NCBI GenBank assembly: GCA_028829895.1
Contig: CM054177.1
Location: 30,639,564-30,703,563 of the forward strand
Direction: 5' to 3'
Length of the DNA stretch: 64,000 nt
Origin: Sinotaia quadrata
Lineage: Eukaryota > Mollusca > Gastropoda > Architaenioglossa > Viviparidae
Part shown: positions 47,861-64,000 of the stretch, one piece after another
How the letters are laid out: each line of letters begins with the position of its first letter
How positions within the stretch are numbered: position 1 is the first letter of the stretch
Translations under genes and position numbers: made by a program
The notes under the pieces: model-generated
Told to the model about the DNA's origin: nothing
The model's database searches: none
The model's input: only the letters and a program-made list of their open reading frames with translations

Positions 47861-48379
47861 AATAGTTATCTAAAATAGCTTTATCTCTTTTGTTTCTTTG
47901 TTCATTCTGGCTGTAAAAATATTTGTAAATTAATTTTTTGGTTTCTCTTTTGTAAATAAAATTATTTGTTATGTCTTTTTATAAACTTATTTTTTTTATA
48001 TATTTGCTTGCAATATATTGTATTTTGCATGTGGATTCATTTTCTTGTTATTTTAATTTTCTTGTGTTTAAGTAATTTGTATAAAAACCTTGTTTACACC
48101 CTAACTAATGTGAAGAGCATAGAGCTTGTATAAAATTAAGATTATTATTATCTGCTTTTGAGTGAGTGGATATTATTTTGAATTCTCAGATTATCTTCAC
48201 ATTATTACTGTAAGCGTGAATCAATTATTCTTTAATCCAAAGTATTTTGTCATAATAAAAAATTAAATTATAATTTTGTTTTCTTCTGAAACCATTAGTA
48301 GAGATGTCTTATGGACAGATGGAAAATATTATGGCATTGAAAAGAATTTACACATTGCTGCATACAATAATTGTACTAT
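47861..48379. other. AT-rich, nothing recognised
   Basis: No coding or repeat signal beyond T-rich runs. Confidence 0.5.
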
Positions 48380-48600
48380 ATTCTGTGTGTGTGAGAAACA
48401 GTGTGCATGAAGGATTGAAAAAATGTGTTTGAAAGGAAAAAGTGTGTGAGTAATGGAAGAGTGTTATACGAATAGAAGTGTGTGAGTAATAGAAGATTGT
48501 TATACGAATAGAAGTGTGTGAGTAATAGAAGATTGTTATACGAATAGAAGTATGTGAGTAATAAGAAAAGAAGTGTGTGAAGGATGGAAGTGTTGGAAGA
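48380..48600. repeat. 36 bp tandem repeat, about four copies
   Basis: Unit gtgtgtgagtaatagaagat plus tgttatacgaatagaa; edge copies are diverged. The 95-codon minus-strand frame here is an artefact of the 12-codon unit. Confidence 0.9.
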
Positions 48601-49052
48601 AAGGAAGACTAAATGCCACGTGAAGTTTTGGCAGAGAACATTTATCACTATCACTATGTACACTTACCCTAAACTCATACATATACTGAGAGTATAGTAA
48701 ACTGTCCAATGTGCATAATCATAAAAGACAACAAAAAAGGTTTGATTTAAATGTTCTTGTGATACAAGTGTAAGAACTGATATAATCTGTTCCTCCAAAA
48801 CTAAGTTGAACATGACCTACTAATTATATACAGGGAGTAATCCTTCAAGTCTTATCTATCTTTTAATTTATTTTAAATAAAGACAGAAAGATTCCAAATT
48901 TAAGATTATCTGGCTATAAGTCAGGTGGGTGCAATATATGAAGTCAAGGAAGAGGAGGGATCCTATTGATAACATTTGCTTCCTAAAGATCCTTTAGTAA
49001 AATAACAGATAATTTTAAGACTGTAAAATGTTGCAACTTTTTATTTTGAATG

Positions 49053-49176
49053 AAATTATATTTTCCCAATAACTTCAGTTTTAGCTGCCAACTTTATGAA
49101 CACACAGAAAATATACTAATACACTTAAAAAGGAACATTCACAAATAAACAAAATGGGAATAAACAAACATTTAAT
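49053..49176 (+). repeat. 124 bp dispersed duplicate, copy 2
   Basis: Identical to 46,983-47,106 in the same orientation, 2,070 bp away. Flanks differ (gaatg on the left, ttgattgaatc on the right), so the duplicated unit has sharp ends. Confidence 0.95.
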
Positions 49177-49474
49177 TTGATTGAATCAGTAATGAAATAC
49201 TATCTCTATCAGATCTTCAAGAATAAGCAAACAAGCACTCTAAAAATTACAATAATATTAATATATTTTGTATTCAAATCGCTACCAAAAAATATGTGGC
49301 AAGTTGAACTAAAGGACTGTATATACTTAATGGACAAAAGATGCATATCAGGATCATCAAATATTGCTGTTAGAAACTCCATGTATAATTATAGCAGCTT
49401 GAGAATAGCAAACAGGTTGAAATATGATAATCTAAGTTCACATACAAAAGTTAGCTTTTGTTAAAAGCAATAAA

Positions 49475-49640
49475 ACACTAATATTTATTTGAAGAGATTT
49501 CTAAACTCAATTTACAGAATTCTTGTTTTCAAACTTAATTTATAGAATTTATCATTGTTTTTAAAGTCAGTTGACAGAATTTATTGTTTTAAACTCAATT
49601 TACAAAAATTTTCATTGTTTTAAATCATTAGTTCTATTGG
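49475..49640. repeat. Short tandem repeat, about 37-40 bp, four copies
   Basis: Copies share aaactcaatttacagaatt followed by tcattgttttt or a variant. Confidence 0.85.
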
Positions 49641-51377
49641 CTCAAGATCAGAATGGAATGAGAGATTGAAACAAGTGTAAAACAACATAATGATAATATA
49701 ATCAATTGGTTTGGCAGAGTTATCTGCACTTGAAAATGAATCTTATCTTAAATTTCATGTATGTCAAAATTATGGCTTCAGCATTCTCCCTGTAACTCAA
49801 GCTCACTCTCAAAGAAACAATAATCCCAAACAATCTCACATATTAATATTGTCTAATTAAGACATCAAATACATACATGATGACTGGTCTAATTTTCAAG
49901 TTTTCTACAAGCACAAACATAACACCCTTTAAAAAATTTAATGTATTAAAATTTTGAAAATGAGAATGCTGCTACTAGAATGCTATTTATGTATTCACAT
50001 CTTACGTACTTTGAGCTATGGACTTCATGTGCTTTATGCTGATTAAAGTACTGGAATATCTTTCTTTACCAAACACCTCAATTTCATTATTATGAGCATG
50101 TGCTCATAAAAACAATCATGGTCTGAAATCTTTTCTTCTAATGTTAGTAGTAAGCATGCTGTCAGGCTTCCCAGAATCAGTATATTATGTTTACACATTG
50201 TGTTGTCAACCAGTACTGATGCAATTCAGTACTAAGTCAGAGGAAGATTTCACCCTCCAGTTCATTGTTGTTATGCTAAATGTATGTATACATTACTCTC
50301 CAATAAATGACTTCAACAAGTGACAGAGATAAAATATCTGAATCGCTGGCAGAATAAAGTACATTTTCTAAAGACTGACAGAGATGAAATACCTGAACTG
50401 AGAAAGTCAAATAAAATGACATAGACCGACAAGTGACAGGAGTAATAATACATTTTATACAGAGCAAAGACACACAATACAAAAAAAGATGAGGTAATTC
50501 TAAATGAATAAACTGATGAAGATTAGAAAAATACAAATAAAAAAATATGTGAGAAGAAAAAACTTATAAGGCAAAGATTAGTGACCAGTGATTTAATAAA
50601 AATTAAAATAATTAAACACATTACTTTTTCCATTATATGACAGATGCCAATTACAAACTTGTTCCTGACAGTCTATTCAAAACACCAAGCTCTAGCAGCA
50701 ATGTACACAAGTTCTTTAGCACCATAGTCATCACCTGAACTGAAAGAAACTGTAAGATTTCACTTCATCTTTTAACAAACACAACTAGGCTATCATACAG
50801 TGCCTTAAGACAAGCTGGTTCAAATACTGACCAAACTGTATCAAACAGGATGGATAAGGTTAAAATATAAAGGAGGTATACAAGAAAAGGTATACTACAG
50901 TAACTGAACCAACAGTGATAAAGAACACACTACAGCAATGAAACCAATCATTCAAAATTAATATTTAAATATTTTCTTGGATTCAGTCAAGATAAATGAA
51001 TCAACACTGATTCAACATTATGTCCATTCACCACATAAATAACTGGCAACTGCCTGCATTTCTTAAACAAGAAATATTGCATGGTTTTAAGTTTTAATCT
51101 TCACCACCAGACCTTGTTGGTCTTATTCAAATGTAATACAGTAGATTGGTCCTATTCAAATGCTGTTGCAGTTTGGTCTTATTTAAATATGGTAGTCTGA
51201 TATTGGTTTAAGAGAAGCACGCCAATCTAAGCCTGCTATATAAGTTTGGTGATGGGTAAAACAGAATTACATCCTGACTTCAATGTAGGCCTGTTATGGC
51301 AATTTGGTGATGGTTACAGCAGACATTACATCCTGACTTCAATGTAGGCCTGTTATGGCAATTTGGTGATGGTTACA
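49641..51377. other. 3' flank of ERCC2, no other gene seen
   Basis: CpG-poor sequence downstream of the ERCC2 stop on the minus strand. No canonical AATAAA is close to the stop; an ATTAAA on the minus strand near 50,594 is one possible poly(A) signal, which is inference. From about 51,240 a 58-59 bp repeat (aatgtaggcctgttatggca plus atttggtgatggttaca) runs up to the stop codon. Confidence 0.45.
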
Positions 51378-57113
<5,736 letters not shown>

Positions 57114-57400
57114 CTGCAAACACAATATAAACCATTTGTTCATTTGACATGTGCATTATTTCTGGCACTATGAAATTAGGAAAAAAAATATTTCCTTCAA
57201 ATAAAATATAAAACTATTTATTCATTCGACATACACATTATTTCTGATATGTTATTTCCTGGATTTTGCTTTTAGAAAAAAAACTTGTGGAACTGGAAAA
57301 AAATTCCCTGCAAACACAATGTAAAACCATTTATTCGTTTGATGTACATTATTTCTGGCAAAGTAATTCTTAGTTTATTGTTTTAAAAGAAATTGGAGAA
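57114..57400. repeat. Three decayed copies of an ERCC2 acceptor region
   Basis: The sequence at the exon edge (aattccctgcaaacacaatat plus a tail ending cattatttctgg) recurs at about 57,196 and 57,300 with a period of about 95 bp. The copy at 57,300 keeps a full minus-strand acceptor (gtgtttgcag|GGAATT). Confidence 0.85.
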
Positions 57401-58080
57401 TGGGGAAGAAAAAGGAAAAAGGATAAAAGGATGGATTACCTGACCTAATATATATACTGCAATAAAAGTTTAATAATTCAATGATTACTGCTTGTAAATA
57501 TATTTTCAAACGCTTATTCATTTACAAACTAGAACACATTTTGCTTTGATTACATCTTGTAAATGATCTGAAACAAGTTGTTCATAATGAACTTATTTTA
57601 ATTAATTTTGTAAAGTCTGAAATACACTATAATGAACAAGTAAAAATACATGGATTTACTTTTTTGTAAATGGAATCATTGTAATGAGCTAATTACAGGC
57701 TGCCAAAAAATGCTATCTTTTTTATAACTGGAATTATATTTTAATGTGATATTTACATAAATTCAGGCTGCCAACAAATGTTATTATTTTATAACTGGAA
57801 TTATATTATAATGTGATATTTGTATGTACTGAGGTTACAAATAAATGTTATATTATTATATGCAGAATTATATTTAAATTGCTATTTACATGTACACAAA
57901 CTGGAAACAATTACGTAAAATTTATATCTAGAAATATATCACACTCATACTGAACATTTCAAGTCAGACTGACAACAATTTAAATTAACTGGAATTATAT
58001 TTCATGCATTCAGACTGCCATGTATTCAAACTACAAGCAATTGTTTATCTTTGAAATCATTAAACAACAAATAAGTCAAA
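57401..58080. repeat. Decayed repeat, about 65 bp unit
   Basis: Copies share ataactggaattatattata and atgtgatattta plus a ggctgccaacaaatg block. Divergence is high. Confidence 0.65.
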
Positions 58081-58365
58081 TGCATTTAGACCTTAAATAA
58101 TTTATCAATAAGAATTATGTCTGTGCATGATTCACCATTTTTAGACCTTAAATAATTTATCAATAAGAATTATGTCTGTGCATGATTCACCATTTTTAGA
58201 CCTTAAATAATTTATCAATAAGAATTATGTATGTGCATGATTCACCATTTTTAGACCTTAAATAATTTATCAATAAGAATTATGTATGTGCATGATTCAC
58301 CATTTTTAGACCCTAAATAATTTATCAATAAGAATTATGTATGTGCATGATTCACCATTTTGCTG
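58081..58365. repeat. Minisatellite, 55 bp unit, five copies
   Basis: Unit ttagaccttaaataatttat plus caataagaattatgtatgtg and catgattcaccattt. Copies differ at one or two bases (gtctgtg or gtatgtg). Confidence 0.96.
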
Positions 58366-59199
58366 TAAATGAAGAAAACTGGGACTTAAAAATCACTAAA
58401 ATTGTCATTAATTTTTTTAAAATTACAAAACCACTTTATAAGTTTATAAGCTAATTTTTGTTAATAATTAAAAAATAATCAAATCTCCATTTAATGTCCA
58501 TAGAAATGGATATGCTAATTACTGTTAATTTGATAAAAGACCTGTCCATTAAAATGTGTGCTAATTTGGCACTATTTTTTAAATTATAAATTATAATCAT
58601 TATAAATTATAATTATAAATTATAATCATTCATGACAAAAACAAAGAACTTTACTGTCCATAAAAACTGTATGTGTTACTTTTTTTAAAACTAAAAACAC
58701 AAAGTAAAAAACACTCAATATCCATAAAGTTTATAAACTTATACACCATTTTTGATTAAAATATAAAATAATAAAACAAACAAAAAATATCCAATAATAT
58801 ATATGTGCTAATTTTTTTTAATTAAAACAATGTGCTATTTAGAAAAATTAAACATAAAATATATCTTTACTGTAATTTTCAAAAAATTAAAATTAAAATA
58901 TATAAAAGCCCATAAAAAATTTTTTCCTATTTAATGTCTATATAAAATAATGTACTGATTCTATAATAATTAAAAATATTAAAAACTAAAAAAGCGAAGT
59001 TATAATTATAATTCAAGCAAAAACAATCTAGTTCAACTGTGAAAATAATCTATATCAAATTGTGTTCAATGTTTAGCAATTGTAAAAGAAATTCCCAATG
59101 AATACTTTAATGCAAGAATATGTTTATGCAAGATTTTAAAGGTTACTAATTACACAATCTCAAAAGCTTCATCATGTTGAACTAATTATTTGATGATAA
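58366..59199. other. Very AT-rich stretch with small palindromes
   Basis: Between 58,575 and 58,630 tataaattataatcattata and further copies of attataaattataat form overlapping short inverted repeats. No coding signal. Confidence 0.5.
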
Positions 59200-60060
59200 C
59201 TTACTGGTAGAGAGATTAAAGATGGCTGCCTCTGATGATGGAGATCAGTGATGATCCACAAATGACTAATAGAAATATGAATGATTACTGACAAATAACT
59301 GGTAATGGATCAACAATGACTGTCTATGACTGATAGGATGTGGGTGATTACCTTTAAATTACTAATAGAGATTTGGAAGACTGCCTACAAATAACTTAAG
59401 ATATCTGGAAGATTGCCTACAAATATAACTGATATAGATCCATGATGTATACATACAAATGACTGACACTGACAGAGATTTATGAAGACTGTCTATAATG
59501 ACAGAGATCTGTGAATGTCTATAATGACAGAGATCTGTGATGACTGCCTATATATGAGTTAGAGACAACAGTGATGAATGCCCTGCAAGTGACTGACTAT
59601 GATCAGTAAATATTGTCCAGAAAAGAGTGACAGACAATAGATGGCTTTCCAAATAAGTGATTGAGATAACTGAGGACTATAAATGAGTTCATAAATAACT
59701 GGCTATAAATGAGTGATTAAGATATGTAATAAATAACAAATATTTTACAGATAAGCAAAGCAGTGATTGCCAACAGATAAATGAGTGACATCAGTAATGA
59801 CTGCTATTAAATGAATGACAGACATTAGTGAATACTGCCCTACACATGAATGAGATCAGTGATGATTACCAGTGATGAATATCTATAAATGACTGATAGA
59901 CATCAGTGATAACTGCTCTATAAATGAATAGAGATCAATGATGATTGCCTACAAGTGAATGAAAGAGACCACTGATAATAACTGACTGTGATCCCTGATA
60001 GTTGCCTAAAAATGTGTGAAAGAGATCATTTAATTAATTTTTCATGACAAAAAAAATAAC
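59200..60060. repeat. Decayed repeat, about 34-45 bp unit
   Basis: Loose copies of gactgacagagatcagtgat plus gactgcctataaatga. Strong divergence and indels suggest an old array. Confidence 0.75.
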
Positions 60061-60396
60061 TGTAAATAACTTGAGTGACAAGGAACAAGAATTTAGATGC
60101 AATACAAATTAATGTGAGCAAATAAATAGACTTACAAATGACTGAGACATGGAGACTGATAAATTACTGACAAAATAATAAATGATCCTTTACGAATTGT
60201 GAAGTGACTCCTAATGGAAGATGGAAGAATAACTGAGACTAAAAAATAACTGTGATATTAATAAACGAAGTAACTGAAAAATTGATAAATTAAAAATATT
60301 ATGATAAAGAAACTGGCAAATGATTGATAAATAATTAAGACAATCATACATGATGAAAACCAATAAATGATGTAAAGAAGATTAGATAAGTTAGAG

Positions 60397-60420
60397 CAGA
60401 GGTCGGCAAACGTTTTGGAC
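60397..60420. mobile_element. hAT-like terminal motif, partner end not found
   Basis: CAGAGGTCGGCAAACGTTTT has the form of hAT terminal repeats. A matching reverse complement (GTTTGCCGACCTCTG) was not seen downstream, so this is at most a truncated element. It marks the point where CpG becomes frequent again. Confidence 0.4.
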
Positions 60421-62164
60421 TACTATTGTACTAGGCCATTTCAGGAGGTTAAAAAAAATGGTAGATACAGTGGAAAGGAATAGTTTTTGTTGGTCTGTTT
60501 GACTGTTTAAAATAATAGATCTCTGAAATATTCTTTTTTTGTTCAGTTATAAAGTCGGGAAATGCCGTTTGCGTAACTATTACTCAGATCAGTCAGATGA
60601 GAAAATGGGTGCATCAGTTCAGACAACTCTGGTTACGTACAATAATAATGTTAATGACAGATTTAGAACAAGAGAAATGAGAACATGGGTACGACTGTCC
60701 GATCGGTGGCGAGTGCTTATACACTTGTTACGTTAAATAACAAGATTAATGAGTTAGCACGTGAGAAGAAACTTAACGGAAAATCGGGTAACACTTTTCA
60801 GAAACAATTGATGGTGTTCCAGTTATGTCGAGTGAAGTCATGTTCAAGTCCGGAGTCGGTTCCGATCCCTCAGTGATGCATTATTTCATTCTGTCCCAGC
60901 CAATCTTGTCGCAGTTACAATTTAAAAAGTTATTTCGCGGGAAGACAATTGCGAAACACAGGGTCAAAAAAGGAAGCAGAAACTAAAGAATACACGCATA
61001 ATACACATATAATACGAACGCACATAAAAACACTCCCACATACCTGTACACGCAAATACAGATATGTACAAATTCACTTATGCAAAAACACAAGCGCATA
61101 TATACACACAAAAATACATACAAATATAAAGACATATTATACAAACACACACAATGAAGACCCCATTTTGATGCTTATAGGAGATGAAACTGCTCAAACT
61201 GCCATAAGAAAAGCAAAAAGTGCCTGAAGCCGACTAGGCTTCTCACTGAAAACTATAGCCAATAATATGTAAGTGCACGAAATTCATACAAATTTTAAAC
61301 TACTAACGATTAAAATCATAGATTACTAACTTGTAGGGCCTGTGAAAAATGCGGCGACTGTTTCATCTGCGAATCAACGAACGTTAGGTGGAAAAATAAA
61401 AAAGAATTCAAAGAACGGGTGTGCTCAGGTCATGATCAGAATGCATGCACCTGGTCAAAATGCTGACCCCTCTTCGATCCAGATTCAGTACGCAAAGCAA
61501 GCAATTCAGGACCAATGGCTAAACATGTTTACCGACAACTGACCAATCAGCGAGCACTTTGCAACCAGCTGAGGGGAAAATTTTTTTTTTAAAAATTCAA
61601 GTACTAGCAACTACTGTTTACTAGTCTCAGATCGCTAATGGGTGATTTACCAAGGAGCTAAGGGAGAAAGTAGTTTGATGGGCTAGGCGAGTAAATAAGC
61701 CTTCTTAAACAATATTGCTGCAGCTACTGAACAAAACACGGAGCAAAGGGGTGGGGAGCGATGATGCAGTTGTAAACCTTGGAAGGAATATGTTGTAGAT
61801 AAACACCACACACTCTAGTGAGTGAGTTGGTTTCGGAAGAATAAGATCTAGGCCTATTTATGCAGCGGAAGAGCAAAGCAGCGATGCCGGAACTGTGCAA
61901 GGCCAACGGCGAGTCTTTACCACCCAAAATGATCTCAAGGAGATGAGCACTCCCGCCTCTTTGATCAGCGATCAGTTCAGTCCACCCTAAGTCTGCCCTT
62001 CATTGGAACTTGGCCCTCTCCCTTCAGATGTCCGTCACAAAACAAACTTGCCCATCAAATTAAAGCAAGACAGACTATTGCTGCAATCTTACAGCCGCCA
62101 GAAAGAAACAGAAAACAAGAAATTACTCCATCATCATCGTTCACAAGAATCAAACCATTATTAA
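60421..62164 (+). promoter_or_regulatory. CpG-containing region upstream of the plus-strand gene
   Basis: CpG is frequent here between two CpG-poor blocks. The most likely promoter part is 61,340-62,160, which has higher GC and no repeats. A (CA/TA)-rich stretch lies at 60,985-61,155. ttgctgcaatcttacag at 62,080-62,096 resembles an acceptor, so an untranslated first exon may lie upstream. Short open frames at 60,539-61,542 (plus) and 61,724-61,927 (minus) are not supported as genes. Confidence 0.4.
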
Positions 62165-63508
62165 CCGTTGTATTTAAAATTCAAAACCGGTAATAATTCC
62201 TTCAAAGTGGAACCTCACAATTCTGCCCTGCTTGCTAAAGAAAAACTTACTATACGAAACTCACCTTGCTACTTGAAAGAAAAACGCACACAAGTTAATG
62301 GGGTAAGATTACATGATGATGTAAACTTCCAACAACTGTTAAAAAGAACCAAAATTCAAATTGATCCTACAGACTCTTGTTTCCAAGTGCCAGTACATGA
62401 AATGCAGCAATCATATGAGAATAAAGCTTGTATACCCCATTCAGAAGAATGTGAGGCAGGTAATGCAAGCTCTTTACTGGAAGTTGCACCATATCATATT
62501 TTATGCCATAAGAAAAGCAAAATGAACAAGTGTCACTTAGGAAAAATTCACAAGACAGAATATGCATTGTTATTCCAGCACACACGCAGTGAAAAGAAAT
62601 GTGTTGAAAACTCTGAACCACTTAAAACACGAACTAAGCTCCAAGACCACAACTATGAAAGTTTATATTTTAAAACAGTAAATACAAAAAGCACAACTCT
62701 TACTTATACCTGTGAGGATAACAGCATTATATCCAAATCCTTCAGCAACAGCCACCCTTTGGCATCTAACTATGTATCTTTAGCAAATGGAAATGCCATG
62801 AATAAATCTCAACAGAGAGCATGCAGTTCTGACTCTAGCAAACTGAATGCACATCAAGTTACTGTTTATCCACACATTCAAACTAACAATAAGGAATCTA
62901 TAGTTCTGCACTACAGTTCTGGCATAATAAGCATTAAGCCAGGCCAGGAAGTCAACAACCAAAGCAATAACAACTTAGAAAACCTGGAAACTGGCAATCC
63001 ACCAATCCAGGATAAAGTCAGCAATAAACTTTATCATAACTGTAGTACTTATAACACATATTGTAGTCTTAAGACATTTCCTATTGACCAGTATTTGGTA
63101 GATGTGGCTGATCTACCACAATTCACTAACATTTCAACAGATACTGATGACGACTATGCAGATATGCTCAAAATCACTGCCTCCATTCCTCCAAATGTTC
63201 TTGATTATGACTGGTATCCTGCCACTTCTGTGACTACACAAGCCAGAGCAACAAAAGCCACTGAAAAGACTGCTTTCAGAACTAGTATTCCAAATCATCC
63301 AGTAATTGGAAATGCTGAGACACTGTCTGTGCTGCCTGGAGCAGAAAACTTTGCTTTCTCCCACAGTATGTCTCACCAACAAACCAAAAAATTAGTGGTG
63401 AGAATGTCTGGTCAAGCAAATGCATCTGTGGATCTTAATGAGCCTATAACACATCTTGGTGCTCTGGTAGGTGCATTTAATGCATATTCCAACTTAAAAT
63501 TAGTTTGA
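62165..63508 (+). CDS. Unrecognised protein, open frame of up to 448 codons
   Basis: The frame opens after TAA at 62,162 and ends with TGA at 63,506-63,508. The first in-frame ATG is at 62,402, which would give 368 residues; an out-of-frame ATG five bases earlier and open frame upstream suggest that the true N-terminus may come from a spliced exon. A donor-like GGG|gtaaga at 62,301 and an acceptor-like cctacag at 62,372 lie in the frame. The product is hydrophilic and rich in Ser, Asn and Thr, without membrane segments or signal peptide. It has an acidic patch STDTDDDYADML and a conserved-looking C-terminus (NEPITHLGALVGAFNAYSNL). I do not recognise it. The sequence is unique, not repeat, which supports a real gene. 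Confidence 0.65.
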   Translation, partial: PLYLKFKTGNNSFKVEPHNSALLAKEKLTIRNSPCYLKEKRTQVNGVRLHDDVNFQQLLKRTKIQIDPTDSCFQVPVHEMQQSYENKACIPHSEECEAGNASSLLEVAPYHILCHKKSKMNKCHLGKIHKTEYALLFQHTRSEKKCVENSEPLKTRTKLQDHNYESLYFKTVNTKSTTLTYTCEDNSIISKSFSNSHPLASNYVSLANGNAMNKSQQRACSSDSSKLNAHQVTVYPHIQTNNKESIVLHYSSGIISIKPGQEVNNQSNNNLENLETGNPPIQDKVSNKLYHNCSTYNTYCSLKTFPIDQYLVDVADLPQFTNISTDTDDDYADMLKITASIPPNVLDYDWYPATSVTTQARATKATEKTAFRTSIPNHPVIGNAETLSVLPGAENFAFSHSMSHQQTKKLVVRMSGQANASVDLNEPITHLGALVGAFNAYSNLKLV

Positions 63509-64000
63509 AATTATTTAAGAAAAGTTTTAATAATTTTTTATAATGCCACTTACATTGTAAATTGTATGCATGAGCATGTGTAATAATTTGAAAAGTTTAT
63601 AAAACTATATAAATATTGTTTCCTTTTTAGTTTTTAACACACATGTATCTCAACTGTAACATTTTAGCTTAATAGATACTATGATTACAGATCAAAAATA
63701 AAATCATATAGATATACACATAAATAATATTAGTTTGCAGTTTTTCTCCTGCTTAAAAGAGTAATATTCAACAATAATATTGATTGCCAGTGAACAAGCT
63801 TATGTAATTCCTGTCTGAGCAAGCCAGCAAGGATAGACCAAGATAAATTGTTTTATATAGTTGTAATTTATATCAGCATAAACGAAGGTTACTTACAATC
63901 ATGCTGCTTGTATGTCTTGTTTATATTTGTAAAGCTTTATTAATTTCACTCTTAGTTGTCAGTTTACTCTTCCTAATTCCTAATCCACCTCTTGTTTATT
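63509..64000 (+). other. 3' flank of the plus-strand gene
   Basis: AT-rich sequence follows the stop. No further exon, and no upstream ERCC2 exon on the minus strand, could be found. Confidence 0.5.
63697..63702 (+). terminator. Candidate poly(A) signal AATAAA
   Basis: AATAAA lies 189 bp after the TGA of the plus-strand gene in T- and A-rich sequence. It is the first canonical signal after the stop. Confidence 0.5.

Noticed and set aside
60397..60520. Complete hAT element starting at CAGAGGTCGG
   Set aside because: No inverted partner end or target duplication could be found; only gatctctg at about 60,520 vaguely resembles the far end.

Overview
The window is eukaryotic, nuclear and metazoan. 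It is AT-rich, its genes are split by GT-AG introns, and microsatellites and minisatellites are very dense. One gene is recognisable: ERCC2/XPD, the helicase of transcription factor TFIIH. CpG is depleted over gene bodies and present at ordinary levels between them, which is the mosaic methylation pattern of invertebrates such as molluscs. An invertebrate, perhaps a mollusc, is my inference; no taxon-specific marker was seen.

Region 1 (1-27,060) is mostly one minus-strand gene. I rebuilt it by joining splice sites whose reading phases all agree. There is a probable untranslated first exon at 26,845 upward, a micro-exon with the start codon (24,792-24,820), then coding exons 24,259-24,443, 21,437-22,078, 20,358-20,398, 6,638-6,802, 6,336-6,481, 3,803-3,963 and 1,619-1,770. 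The product would be 504 residues: a small N-terminal part, a long low-complexity acidic part with a Cys/His cluster, a coiled coil and an acidic Ser-rich tail. I do not recognise the family. Its 13.6 kb intron holds a cluster of minisatellites and a CpG-rich island (about 9.9-17 kb). A candidate exon at 215-290 belongs to something not resolved here.

Region 2 (27,060-51,377) shows no convincing gene. It holds a 156 bp hAT-type miniature transposon with perfect 8 bp target duplications, an LTR-like 1.0 kb insert between two copies of the same 296 bp, a long string of unrelated minisatellites (22-86 bp units overall in the window) that run almost back to back from 35 to 45.6 kb, and two identical 124 bp copies 2.07 kb apart.

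Region 3 (51,378-57,113, minus strand) holds the last six coding exons of ERCC2, 205 codons covering helicase motifs V and VI and the C-terminus. A decayed Tigger/pogo transposase lies in one intron. No upstream ERCC2 exon was found between 57,114 and 64,000, so the next intron exceeds 6.9 kb or the gene is rearranged here.

Region 4 (60,400-64,000) has a CpG-rich stretch that looks like a promoter, then a plus-strand open frame of up to 448 codons (62,165-63,508) of unknown function, followed by a poly(A) signal. It points away from ERCC2 and either lies inside its long intron or marks the neighbouring gene.

By my own intervals, about 19 kb (30%) of the window is tandem repeat, in roughly forty arrays that do not share a unit sequence. 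Most long open frames in the window are by-products of arrays whose unit length is a multiple of three. All calls were made by eye; no homology search or splice predictor was run.
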